Assembly (NCBI RefSeq): GCF_030272705.1
Contig: NZ_JARFYM010000006.1
Location: forward strand, 178,892-242,891
Direction: 5' to 3'
Origin: Rhizobium mayense
GTDB lineage: Bacteria > Pseudomonadota > Alphaproteobacteria > Rhizobiales > Rhizobiaceae
DNA: 64,000 nt
The notes below the pieces were generated by a model, which was not told the DNA's origin, made no database searches, and saw only the letters and a list, made by a program, of their open reading frames with translations. The stretch's first letter is position 1; each line of letters opens with the position of its first letter. Positions 8,969 through 16,932 of this stretch are shown here, piece by piece. The translations under genes and the position numbers were made by a program.

Positions 8969-9924
8969 GGCTTTGCCCATCCGTCGATGCGAGATGCATG
9001 GCTGTCTACCCACTGCTTCGCGAATTCCAGGGGCGGCTGACGCTCTACCTGCAGGGCGTAGGTCATGTGCGTAATTTCCTCTGGCGTGAAATCGATCTTC
9101 TCGAGAAAGCTCGCAACGTCGGCGTGCTTCTTTGCGAAGGCGGTGGCATAGGCGATGTGAAAACTCACAGCCGGCCAGGCAACCGGTGCGCTGGAATCGC
9201 TGATCCAGGTCGGATCGCTCGCCGGTGCGATCTTCCATTTGGAAGCATCATAGGGCGGCTCTGTCAGTCGCACGATATTGTGCAGCTCGAAGACGTGATG
9301 TGGCGCGTAGCAGGCAAACACCATCGGCCGGCCGGTCGCGACCGCCGCATCGACCGCAGCCATGCCGACCTCTTCCTCGGCTTCGACCAGGGTCAGGTTT
9401 TTCGCATAGCCATAGCTATTGGCGCGCACTCTCTCGATGCCTGTCGACAACCAGGTCGGCGCCCCGATCCACAGCTCTCCGCGTCCGTCGCCATCGGTAT
9501 CCAGAAGCGCGGTCTTGGCGGGATCACTCAGATCTGCAATGTCCTTTATACCGGCAGCAACGGCATCCGGCGTGGCGCAGAGGCCTTGCCAGGCATCGAT
9601 GCCGCGCGCCGCCACATCGACGACGTGCTTTTCGTTGACGTATTTCTCGATCAGGCTGTCGAGGTTCGGCCGCCATACTTCGGGATTGATATCGACATCG
9701 CCGCTTTCGAGACCGTTGAAGGCGGTGAGCGTTCCGAGCTCCCGGACCTCGGCATCGAGCTTATATTCCTTGGCAATCGCAACCTTCAGGATATTCGCCG
9801 TCGCCTGACCCGAAGGCCAATTCGGCATCGAGATGACCAAATCGGCCGCATCGGCGCTGACCGCCCCGACAGACGCAAGGGCAGCGGCTAACGCCACTGA
9901 GACGGAAATGAGCCTGTTCTTCAT
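8965..9924 (-). CDS. Glycine betaine/choline-type ABC substrate-binding protein (OpuAC domain)
   Basis: Periplasmic binding protein of 319 residues. Signal peptide MKNRLISVSVALAAALASVG ends near ADA-ADLV. The OpuAC/ProX core has ISMPNWPSGQATANILKVAI, GDVDINPEVWRPNL and WIGAPTWLSTGIERVRA; the Trp-rich positions are where family members form the aromatic cage for quaternary amines. No ATPase or permease gene is adjacent, so it either works with a remote transporter or acts as a sensor or scavenger. The frame stays open to 10002 but the signal peptide sets the start at 9924. Its stop overlaps the L,D-transpeptidase start. Confidence 0.88.
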   Translation of the reverse strand: MKNRLISVSVALAAALASVGAVSADAADLVISMPNWPSGQATANILKVAIAKEYKLDAEVRELGTLTAFNGLESGDVDINPEVWRPNLDSLIEKYVNEKHVVDVAARGIDAWQGLCATPDAVAAGIKDIADLSDPAKTALLDTDGDGRGELWIGAPTWLSTGIERVRANSYGYAKNLTLVEAEEEVGMAAVDAAVATGRPMVFACYAPHHVFELHNIVRLTEPPYDASKWKIAPASDPTWISDSSAPVAWPAVSFHIAYATAFAKKHADVASFLEKIDFTPEEITHMTYALQVERQPPLEFAKQWVDSHASRIDGWAKP

Positions 9925-10100
9925 GTCCCCTCCAGCTTTCGGTAACATCTGCTGTCCGGTCGCGGCTGTCGCGAACCGGAACCAGATAGCGGAGGGAAGC
10001 ATCCGCAGGTAAGTACGTTACGGTAACATGATCGAAATTTACGCCGGTTACGTGAAACCAACCGGCGACAGGATGGGGATGTCGGGCATAGATGGCACCA

Positions 10101-10130
10101 ACAAAAAGGGGCGTTACAATGTGACGCCCC
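10101..10130 (-). terminator. Rho-independent terminator after tal
   Basis: On the minus strand a GGGGCGT / ACGCCCC stem with a 9-nt loop is followed by TTTTTGTTGG. It lies 55 nt after the transaldolase stop and fits an intrinsic terminator for that gene. Confidence 0.8.
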
Positions 10131-10184
10131 TCCATGTAACTTGCGCACAACCCTCTCACTGAGGAGAAGGTTTTCACCAACCGC

Positions 10185-11150
10185 TTAGGCGGCGGCGAGC
10201 TGCAGTTCCTTGCCGACCATGGTCCGCAGAGCGATCAGGTCCTTGGCGAATGCGCGAATGCCTTCGGCGAGCTTTTCGGTCGCCATCGCATCTTCGTTCA
10301 TCATCCAACGGAAGGTCTTTTCATCGACCGCGATCTTGGCGACGGAGGTCTTGTGCTCCGGCGAGAGCTTACGCTCCAGCTTGCCGTCATCCTTGGAAAG
10401 TTCGTCGAGCAAGGCGGGGCTGATCGTCAGGCGATCGCAGCCAGCCAGCGCTTCGATTTCGCCGGCGCTGCGGAAGGAAGCGCCCATGACGATCGTGTTG
10501 ATGTCGTTGGCCTTGTAGTAGTTGTAGATCTCGCGGACGGAAATAACGCCCGGATCTTCTTCCGGCGTGAACTCCTTGCCGGTCGACTTCTTGTACCAGT
10601 CGAGGATGCGGCCAACGAAGGGCGAGATCAGGAAAACCTTGGCGTCGGCGCAGGCAATAGCCTGGGCCTTGCTGAAGAGCAGCGTCAGGTTGCAGTCGAT
10701 GCCTTCCTTCTGCAGGACTTCAGCAGCGCGGATGCCTTCCCAGGTGGAAGCGAGCTTGATCAGGATGTGGTCCCGCTCGATGCCGCGTTCCTTATAGGCA
10801 GCGATGATGGCGCGCGCCTTGGCGATCGAGGCTTCGGTGTTGAAAGACAGGTCTGCGTCGACTTCGGTCGAGACACGGCCGGGAACAAGGCCGGAAAGAG
10901 CGGCGCCTACGGAGATTGCCAGGCGATCGGCGACGGCAGCTGCAATAGCGTCCGGCGTGCCGCCGTGCTTCTTGCCCCAGGCAACGGCTTCCTTGATCGC
11001 ATCGGCGAACATCGGCGTGCCGAGCGCCTTGAGGACGATCGTCGGATTGGTCGTGCAGTCGACCGGCTTCAAGCGGGCAACCGCTTCGATATCGCCGGTA
11101 TCGGCCACGACCGTCGTCATAGCGCGGAGTTGGTCAAGCTTGGATGTCAT
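10185..11150 (-). CDS. tal: Transaldolase
   Basis: Pentose-phosphate enzyme that moves a dihydroxyacetone unit between sugar phosphates, 321 residues, the usual length of the E. coli TalB class. The Schiff-base Lys is at residue 132 in [12 protein letters not shown], Asp17 lies in VVADTGD, and [12 protein letters not shown] and [14 protein letters not shown] are diagnostic. The open frame reaches 11240, but only the ATG at 11150 gives the usual [14 protein letters not shown] start. It is divergent from the SorC regulator at 11642 and has its own terminator, so it is probably monocistronic. Confidence 0.97.
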   Translation of the reverse strand: MTSKLDQLRAMTTVVADTGDIEAVARLKPVDCTTNPTIVLKALGTPMFADAIKEAVAWGKKHGGTPDAIAAAVADRLAISVGAALSGLVPGRVSTEVDADLSFNTEASIAKARAIIAAYKERGIERDHILIKLASTWEGIRAAEVLQKEGIDCNLTLLFSKAQAIACADAKVFLISPFVGRILDWYKKSTGKEFTPEEDPGVISVREIYNYYKANDINTIVMGASFRSAGEIEALAGCDRLTISPALLDELSKDDGKLERKLSPEHKTSVAKIAVDEKTFRWMMNEDAMATEKLAEGIRAFAKDLIALRTMVGKELQLAAA

Positions 11151-11641
11151 AATACGTATCCTTGTTGAATTGGGCCCATGGATTGGGAGATTTTGGCCGG
11201 CGAAATTCCGTCCGGTTCGATGGACGACAGAAGACTGCAAGCGGATTGCGCCCTTCCTTCTCCTATGCCCTGGTAACGGGAGAAAAAGCGCGAAAGTTCC
11301 ATTCCCGGCGGACGGTCAAAGCAGCGAGGAAGCAATTGCCGAAGACAGGCTTTTCGCCGAAACCGAGCGCCCTATATGGCTCTCTGCTTGGCCAGACACG
11401 CCCACGACACAGCGCTCGCACAATGTCCTCCTCGACTGGACAAAGACCGACTTCCTCACGGCGACTATCATCAATCTCGCGACGAAAAGTCAAGGACATT
11501 TGTGCATTTCAATTGACATAAGTTTCAGGCCATAGAATATCGGCAGCAGAAGAGCTGATCTTGCCGCCCCTGTCATCCGCAACCTTTGTTGCTCGCGATC
11601 ATTAAACAAAAAGGGCGTGCAGAAATCTTGCCGGAGGACCT
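11151..11641. other. Intergenic region between tal and the SorC regulator
   Basis: A 491-nt gap between divergent genes. Open frames here are short or are shadows and have no recognisable family. It probably holds the promoters of both genes. I see one sigma70-like candidate for the rightward gene, listed separately, and no RNA gene. Confidence 0.5.
11513..11541 (+). promoter_or_regulatory. Candidate sigma70-like promoter for the SorC regulator
   Basis: TTGACA at 11513-11518 and AATATC at 11536-11541 are separated by 17 nt, about 100 nt before the GTG start of the regulator. The -35 match is perfect and the -10 is weak. Confidence 0.35.
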
Positions 11642-12631
11642 GTGGCCAAACTAAGACGTGGGACACACACCGCCTATTCCGAGACGGCGTCTTTGAGGCT
11701 GCGCGCGGCTTGGCTTTATTACAATCAGGGCCTGACGCAGAAGGACGTCGCCGAACAGCTCGGCATCAGCCGCACGACCGTCATCCGCCTGCTGGACGAG
11801 GCAATGCGTCGCAGCGAAGTGCAGATCTGGATCAATGAAGGCATTGACGATTGCGTCGAGCTGGCGATCAAGCTCGAGCGCGCCTACGGGCTGGACGAGG
11901 CAATCGTTGTTCCCTCGCCTGCAAGCGCTGATGTCGACGCCCAGGCAAAAAGCGTCGGCCTGGCCCTTGGCCAGTTTCTGACCGAGGCGATCCCCGACAA
12001 CTATACGATTGGTGTCGGCTGGGGCCGGACCATGACGGCCTCACTCGCGAGCTTCCGCCCACCGCGCCGCGACAATTGCAAAGTGGTTTCGCTGCTCGGC
12101 GGCATCGTCGCTGTCCAGCAGACCAACCCCATTGATTATACCTGGCGCCTGGCGAGCCAGCTTGGCGCGGAATGCTATATGTTCTTGGCGCCGCTCCTGG
12201 TCGATTCCATCGAGACCAAGCGCAATCTGATTGAAAAATGCGGTCTCGAGGCGATCTACCGGCTGGCCGAAAGCCTCGATCTTGCCATCGTCAGCTGCGG
12301 CGACATCGGCCCCCGCTCGACCTCGCTGTCGGAAGGCTTCATATCGAAGCAGGTGCTGGATCAGTTGATCGAGGCCGGCTGCGTCTGCGACACCATGTTC
12401 AATTTCCTCGATGCCGAAGGCAATTCCGTCGATCACCCCATCAACAAGCGCGTGATGTCGGTCGATCTCGACACGCTGAAGAAGGCCAAGCACATCGTCC
12501 TGTCTTCCGGCGGCGCGCACCGCGCCCTTGCGATCCGCGCCACCATCAAGCGCATCGGCTGCAACACCTTAATCACGGACGAAAGCGCGGCAAAGGCGCT
12601 GTTGCAGATGGCGATGGCAAAGGCGGCATGA
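11642..12631 (+). CDS. SorC/DeoR-type sugar-binding transcriptional regulator
   Basis: Regulator of 329 residues. The N-terminal helix-turn-helix reads AAWLYYNQGLTQKDVAEQLG followed by ISRTTVIRLLDEAMRR. The C-terminal SugarBP (PF04198-type) domain includes IGVGWGRTMTASLASF, VVSLLGGI and DIGPRSTSLSEGF and would sense a phosphorylated sugar. It starts with GTG at 11642, decided by the strong site CGGAGGACCT immediately upstream. It is divergent from tal and may control pentose or polyol genes; a second member of the family lies at 25289-26242 beside the smo operon. Confidence 0.9.
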   Translation: MAKLRRGTHTAYSETASLRLRAAWLYYNQGLTQKDVAEQLGISRTTVIRLLDEAMRRSEVQIWINEGIDDCVELAIKLERAYGLDEAIVVPSPASADVDAQAKSVGLALGQFLTEAIPDNYTIGVGWGRTMTASLASFRPPRRDNCKVVSLLGGIVAVQQTNPIDYTWRLASQLGAECYMFLAPLLVDSIETKRNLIEKCGLEAIYRLAESLDLAIVSCGDIGPRSTSLSEGFISKQVLDQLIEAGCVCDTMFNFLDAEGNSVDHPINKRVMSVDLDTLKKAKHIVLSSGGAHRALAIRATIKRIGCNTLITDESAAKALLQMAMAKAA

Positions 12632-12652
12632 TCATCGACCCCGAGTTCGCGG

Positions 12653-12706
12653 AGGGTGCGTACCCCCTCTGTCACTGTCGTGACATCTCCCACAAGGGGG
12701 AGATTG
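12653..12706. repeat. Short intergenic palindromic repeat (rhizobial type)
   Basis: The segment runs from ACCCCCTCTGTCACTG through GTGACATCTCCC to CACAAGGGGGAGATTGG. It holds inverted CCCCCTCT / AGGGGG and GTCAC / GTGAC pieces. Similar GC-rich elements are, from memory, dispersed between genes in many rhizobial genomes. It lies between convergent genes. Confidence 0.5.
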
Positions 12707-12731
12707 GTAGCATGTTGCAACACACCAGCCC

Positions 12732-13604
12732 TCACGCCCTCCCGGCTTCCCAGCCCAGCATCGCCCGCTTGCGCGTCAGGCCCCAGTGATAGCCGGTGAG
12801 ATCGCCGTTCTTGCCGAGCGCGCGGTGACAGGGGACCACGAAGGAGACGGGGTTGCGGCCGACCGCGGCGCCAACCGCGCGCATCGCCGTCGGCTGGCCG
12901 ATATCCTTGGCGATGTCGGAATAGGTCACGGCCCGGCCCATCGGGATCTTCAACAGGCTTTCCCAGACGCGCACCTGGAAATCCGTGCCGATTAGCACGA
13001 CACGCAACGGCTGTTCGCTCGACCATTTCGACGGCTCGAAAATCCGCGCCGCATAGGGCATGGTCGCCTGCAGGTCCTCGACATATTGCGCGTTCGGCCA
13101 ACGGCAGGTCATGTCTTCCAAACAGGCCTTCTCATCGCCCGAATCGCTGAAGGCGAGGCCCGCAAGGCCGCGATCGGTGACCATGATCAGCGCCAGGCCG
13201 AAAGGTGAGATGTGGAAGCCGTAGCGAATGACCAGCCCGCCGCCTTTCGCCTTCCATTCGCCGGGCGACATGGCCTCATGCGTGACGAAAAGATCGTGCA
13301 GCCGGCTTGGACCGGACAGACCCACTTCGAACGAAGTTTCCAGCAAGGGCAGATCTTCCTCACGCAGCAGCCGCTTGGCATGATCGAGCGTCACCGCCTG
13401 CAGGAAGGCCTTGGGCGACAATCCGGCCCAACGAGTAAAAGTCTTCTGCAACTGTGTCGGCGATTGTCCGAGCCGGTCGGCGATGGCCTCCAGTGACGGC
13501 TGGTCGCGATAATCCTCAGTGATGAGTTCGATCACCCGGCGGACGGTATCATAGTCCGGCCCGTCCGGCGTAATGTCCGTCTTCAACTGTGCGATGGCAT
13601 TCAT
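12732..13604 (-). CDS. AraC domain fused to O6-methylguanine-DNA methyltransferase (Ada-like)
   Basis: DNA repair and regulatory protein of 290 residues. Residues about 15-115 form an AraC-type helix-turn-helix (SLEAIADRLGQSPTQLQKTF, KAFLQAVTLDHAKRLL). The C-terminal half is the suicide methyltransferase domain with FQVRVWESLLKIPMGRAVTY, AVGAAVGRNP and the acceptor Cys at about residue 259 in VVPCHRAL. The N-terminal zinc/phosphotriester domain of E. coli Ada is absent, so methyl-phosphotriester sensing is not expected. It repairs alkylated guanine and may still regulate transcription. It stands alone, convergent with the SorC gene. Confidence 0.92.
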   Translation of the reverse strand: MNAIAQLKTDITPDGPDYDTVRRVIELITEDYRDQPSLEAIADRLGQSPTQLQKTFTRWAGLSPKAFLQAVTLDHAKRLLREEDLPLLETSFEVGLSGPSRLHDLFVTHEAMSPGEWKAKGGGLVIRYGFHISPFGLALIMVTDRGLAGLAFSDSGDEKACLEDMTCRWPNAQYVEDLQATMPYAARIFEPSKWSSEQPLRVVLIGTDFQVRVWESLLKIPMGRAVTYSDIAKDIGQPTAMRAVGAAVGRNPVSFVVPCHRALGKNGDLTGYHWGLTRKRAMLGWEAGRA

Positions 13605-13673
13605 AATCTTTCTCCTTGTGGGCTAGATCACCACGAAGAAGGCGAAGAAACCACCCGTTTCTTGCTTAAGCGC

Positions 13674-14177
13674 TCATATCCGTTGCGTCACCGTCGCGAG
13701 CGCGCGTTTGAAAGCCTTCGCGAAACTCTCCCGATCATCGGGATTGAGAAAGGAGCCGACATCGGTGTCATGGCTTTTGTCGCGGACATGCATCGACACA
13801 ACACCGATTTCCCTGTGTCGGCGAACGAGAAAACGTGTCCAGAACGGATTGAAGCGGTGCTCGACCATGCGGCCCGAGGGCGAGAACTTGCGGATCGAAA
13901 CGTCGGTGCGCGACACGGTCACTTCCTCCCGCACCCTGCCCGAACGGTAGTTCAGCCAGAAGGCGCCGTAGAGCAGGACGAAATCCGCACCGAAAAAGAT
14001 GCCTATCGGCCACGCGCCGCGAAGGATGAACACGACGCTATAAATCAGGCAGAATGCCCCCATCAGCGTCAGCATCACCTTGAACCCCTTTCGCCCCAGG
14101 GAGCGATGGGGAAACAATTCGGCGGCGAAGACCGGCCTGTTGGTATCGATGTCAGTATCGGCGTTGCGTTCGGTCAT
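13674..14177 (-). CDS. DUF2244 family membrane protein
   Basis: A 167-residue integral membrane protein of unknown function. Two adjacent hydrophobic segments (VMLTLMGAFCLIYSVVFILR and PIGIFFGADFVLLYGAFWL) are followed by a soluble part with YRSGRVREEVTVSRTDVSI and GSFLNPDDRESFAKA, the pattern of DUF2244. The start at 14177 (MTERNADTD) is preferred over 14201, which would overlap the start of nth. It is divergent from nth with only 22 nt between the chosen starts, so the promoters must overlap. Confidence 0.82.
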   Translation of the reverse strand: MTERNADTDIDTNRPVFAAELFPHRSLGRKGFKVMLTLMGAFCLIYSVVFILRGAWPIGIFFGADFVLLYGAFWLNYRSGRVREEVTVSRTDVSIRKFSPSGRMVEHRFNPFWTRFLVRRHREIGVVSMHVRDKSHDTDVGSFLNPDDRESFAKAFKRALATVTQRI

Positions 14178-14199
14178 AGGACTTGAGTATAGGTCGTTC

Positions 14200-14979
14200 A
14201 TGGCAAATCCCAAGATCAAATCCAGCGCGCCGAACGCGAAAAAGTCAAATGCGACGGCGGGCCGCAAGACGGCTTTCAAAAGCCCCTACTCCAAGGCGGA
14301 TTTGGACGAAATCTTCCGTCGCTTCTCCATTCAGCGGCCTGAGCCGAAGGGGGAGTTGGAACACGTCAATCCCTTTACCCTCGTGGTTGCCGTGGCTCTG
14401 TCGGCACAGGCAACCGATGCCGGCGTCAACAAGGCGACCCGCGCCCTCTTCGCCGTCGCCGACACGCCACAAAAGATGCTCGATCTCGGTGAAGAGCGTA
14501 TCCGCGACTACATCAAGACGATCGGCCTTTACCGCAACAAGGCGAAGAACGTCGTGGCACTATCGGAGAAGCTTATCCGGGATTTCGACGGCGAAGTGCC
14601 GCAGACGCGCGAGGAGCTGATGACCCTGCCGGGCGTCGGCCGCAAGACAGCCAATGTCGTCCTCTCCATGGCCTTCGGCCAGGCAACCCTCGCCGTCGAC
14701 ACCCATATTTTCCGCATCGCCAACCGATTGCTGCTCGCGCCCGGCAAGACGCCGGACGAGGTCGAACAACGGCTGATGAAGGTGATCCCGGATCAATATC
14801 TCTACCACGCCCATCACTGGCTGATCCTGCACGGGCGCTATGTCTGCAAAGCGCGCAAGCCGGAATGCGAGCGCTGCGTCATCGCCGACCTCTGTCGCTC
14901 GCCCGAAAAGACCTGGGATATACCCGCGCCATTGGTCCCGCTCCCGCCGCAACTGCTCGGCGTGGAGGCGGCCGGCTAG
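14200..14979 (+). CDS. nth: Endonuclease III (DNA glycosylase/AP lyase)
   Basis: Base-excision repair enzyme that removes oxidised pyrimidines and cleaves the abasic site, 259 residues. The helix-hairpin-helix LPGVGRKTANVVL contains catalytic Lys149 and the following segment LAVDTHIFRIANRL contains Asp167. The 4Fe-4S cluster motif is seen as C-x6-C-x2-C-x5-C in the region VCKARKPECERCVIADLC. A basic N-terminal extension of about 25 residues precedes the core, common in alphaproteobacteria. The start at 14200 gives MANPKIKSS; the longer frame from 14080 crosses the divergent DUF2244 gene. Confidence 0.97.
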   Translation: MANPKIKSSAPNAKKSNATAGRKTAFKSPYSKADLDEIFRRFSIQRPEPKGELEHVNPFTLVVAVALSAQATDAGVNKATRALFAVADTPQKMLDLGEERIRDYIKTIGLYRNKAKNVVALSEKLIRDFDGEVPQTREELMTLPGVGRKTANVVLSMAFGQATLAVDTHIFRIANRLLLAPGKTPDEVEQRLMKVIPDQYLYHAHHWLILHGRYVCKARKPECERCVIADLCRSPEKTWDIPAPLVPLPPQLLGVEAAG

Positions 14980-15044
14980 AGCAATTCCAGGAAAAGTGCG
15001 AAGCGGTTTTCCGTCCGGAATTGCGTAAAAACAAAGGGATAGAG
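14979..15044. repeat. Dispersed rhizobial intergenic repeat with GCAATTCC/GGAATTGC ends
   Basis: GCAATTCC at 14981-14988 pairs with GGAATTGC near 15017-15024, and GGAAAA pairs with TTTTCC inside. The core AAGTGCGAAGCGGTT also occurs in the element at 31919-31962. From memory, such elements are common between genes in Rhizobium genomes. It begins at the last base of the nth stop codon. Confidence 0.6.
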
Positions 15045-15062
15045 TCGCAGCCGCTCCAAGTG

Positions 15063-15776
15063 TCAGATGCGGCGAGCCGCTTCCTTCTGGGAAAGAAGCT
15101 TGTGCAGGTGCACCATCATCCCAGCCGCAAACAGCGGCGTCAAAAGGTTGACGATGGGAATGGCGAGGAAGGCGGCGATCACCAGCCCGGACAGAAAGAC
15201 TGTGAAACCATATTTGATGCGAAACCGCCGTGCTTCTTCCGGTGGCCGAAAGCGCATCGCGGCGAATTCGAAAAATTCCCTGCCGAGCAGATAGCCGTTA
15301 ACCAGAAAAAAGGCGATGAGATTGACGCCGGGAATGAAAAGGAGAAGCAGCGCGATGATGTTGCCAACGACGACGACGCCGAGGAATCTCAGTGAACTCT
15401 TCATGGCCGCGGCAAACGGCAGAGCTTTTCCCGGCGCATCGGCCGGATAATCTCGTTTCTCCACCACCTCGGCGACTTCATCGAGAAAAAGACCTGCGAT
15501 CACTGCCGTTATCGGCGAAATCAGTAGCGCCAATAGGAGTGCCAGACCGAGACCCGCCAGAACTGCGAAGAGAAAGGTGAGCCAGCTCGTCCAATCCGGT
15601 ATGGTCGGCATGAAGCTCTGTAACCAAGGCAAGACATAGCTAAGGAAGGTGCCGCGCAGCACAAACCAGAGAGCAACAAGCGCGAGCAACGTCAGTCCCA
15701 GGACCTTCCAGAAAACCTTGCGCGTTTCGGCTGCAAAGAGGTTTGCGATGGAAAGACGCGCGGCATGGATGATCAT
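15063..15776 (-). CDS. EI24/CysZ-like integral membrane protein
   Basis: A 237-residue membrane protein with four or more long hydrophobic segments, including VLGLTLLALVALWFVLRGTF, FLFAVLAGLGLALLLALLIS, FLGVVVVGNIIALLLLFIPG and FTVFLSGLVIAAFLAIPIVN. The soluble loop FLDEVAEVVEKRDYPA and the motif LVNGYLLGREFFEFAAMR match the EI24 domain family, whose best-known member CysZ is a sulfate transporter. No cys gene is nearby, so a sulfate role is not supported here. It is convergent with nth, separated by a repeat element. Confidence 0.8.
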   Translation of the reverse strand: MIIHAARLSIANLFAAETRKVFWKVLGLTLLALVALWFVLRGTFLSYVLPWLQSFMPTIPDWTSWLTFLFAVLAGLGLALLLALLISPITAVIAGLFLDEVAEVVEKRDYPADAPGKALPFAAAMKSSLRFLGVVVVGNIIALLLLFIPGVNLIAFFLVNGYLLGREFFEFAAMRFRPPEEARRFRIKYGFTVFLSGLVIAAFLAIPIVNLLTPLFAAGMMVHLHKLLSQKEAARRI

Positions 15777-16033
15777 TCGTCAGATATCCCCTTGGTCGTA
15801 GCTCGATATGTAAATAGTGATTGCAATTACCTCAATATCTTCCCGTCAAGCGCGTAATATCCATCACCCATTTGAATTGTTGTAATAAAGTACATACTAA
15901 TATATTTTGGGTGTCATACGAAAAACAACAACCTAAACATGATCACCGGTCCATCAAAAAATTGCAAACCACCCGATTGTTTCTGCATTCGGCGCGATCG
16001 CACTTCGGATAGACCGTCAGCGAGGCGTAACAT

Positions 16034-16885
16034 TTGGAAGACCTTGGTCAGAAACTCAGACAATATATCAAGACAGGCACTCCTGCCGAGCGCCGAATAG
16101 CCAAGTATTTTTCCGAACATTTGACAGAGTTGCCCTTCGAAACTGCCTCTTCCGTCGCCGACAGGCTGGAGCTGAGCCCGATGACCGTCGGGCGCTTTCT
16201 GCGGTCGCTCGGCTATCAGGGCCTGGATGGCATCAAAGTGCATCTGCGGGAAAATGTAGCGCCGGTGGCGCTGCAGCTGCCGAACGTTCTGGAACAATTG
16301 CAAAAGGACGCCAGCGAGGGACGCCCGATCGCCGGCCAGATCGCCGAGCAAGTCGAGATGCTCCAGCATATCTATAATCTCACCAGCCAGCCGCAATGGC
16401 TGGATGCGGTGGCGACTATCCTTTCGGCCAGCGAGGTTTTCATCACCGCACATCTTAGCCTCGCCAGCCTCGGGCGCCATCTCTGCGACCGCCTCGCATT
16501 TGCTCGCGACCATGTGCAGTTCCTGGACGGCGCCAACGGCAGCTATATCGAGCTGCTCGGCCACCAATCGACCGACGCGCTGGTAGTGATCATCGATTCG
16601 CACCGCTTCGTCACGTCGCGGCTGCTTGCGCGTTCCGCCCGCCGCGCCGGCTATAAGGTGCTGCTGATCACCAGCCAATATACCGAATGGGCACATGAAT
16701 TTGCCAATATGACTCTGTCGCTGCCACCGCTGCGCGCCGGTCCTCACGAAAATCTGGCGGCGATGATGGCCTTGCTGGAATTCCTGGCTGCCACCGTCGT
16801 TCAGGCCGCCGGTGAAGAGGCGGAGACCCGCATCCGCAGGATTGAGGAGCTGGAAGGCATGTTCGCCCACGCGCCGCTTCGGTAA
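16034..16885 (+). CDS. MurR/RpiR family transcriptional regulator
   Basis: Regulator of about 283 residues. The N-terminal RpiR helix-turn-helix (RRIAKYFSEHLTELPFETAS, then VADRLELSPMTVGRFLRSLG) precedes a SIS sugar-phosphate-binding domain (FITAHLSLASLGRHL, DALVVIIDSHRFV, YKVLLITSQ). The SIS motif lacks the usual Gly-rich GxGxS stretch, so ligand binding may differ. The apparent start is TTG at 16034 with GAGG a few bases upstream; no ATG lies nearby. It is convergent with the FGGY kinase and may regulate the polyol genes. Confidence 0.85.
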   Translation: MEDLGQKLRQYIKTGTPAERRIAKYFSEHLTELPFETASSVADRLELSPMTVGRFLRSLGYQGLDGIKVHLRENVAPVALQLPNVLEQLQKDASEGRPIAGQIAEQVEMLQHIYNLTSQPQWLDAVATILSASEVFITAHLSLASLGRHLCDRLAFARDHVQFLDGANGSYIELLGHQSTDALVVIIDSHRFVTSRLLARSARRAGYKVLLITSQYTEWAHEFANMTLSLPPLRAGPHENLAAMMALLEFLAATVVQAAGEEAETRIRRIEELEGMFAHAPLR

Positions 16886-16932
16886 CGATCGGCAAGCGAT
16901 GACATGACCGCTGGAACCCTCTTCCGACTTTT

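Noticed and set aside
10210..11535. Several long plus-strand frames opposite tal
   Set aside because: They are shadows of the transaldolase gene and of its upstream region.
13662..14186. Plus-strand frame of 174 codons across DUF2244
   Set aside because: It is the antisense shadow of the DUF2244 gene, which has membrane segments and family motifs.
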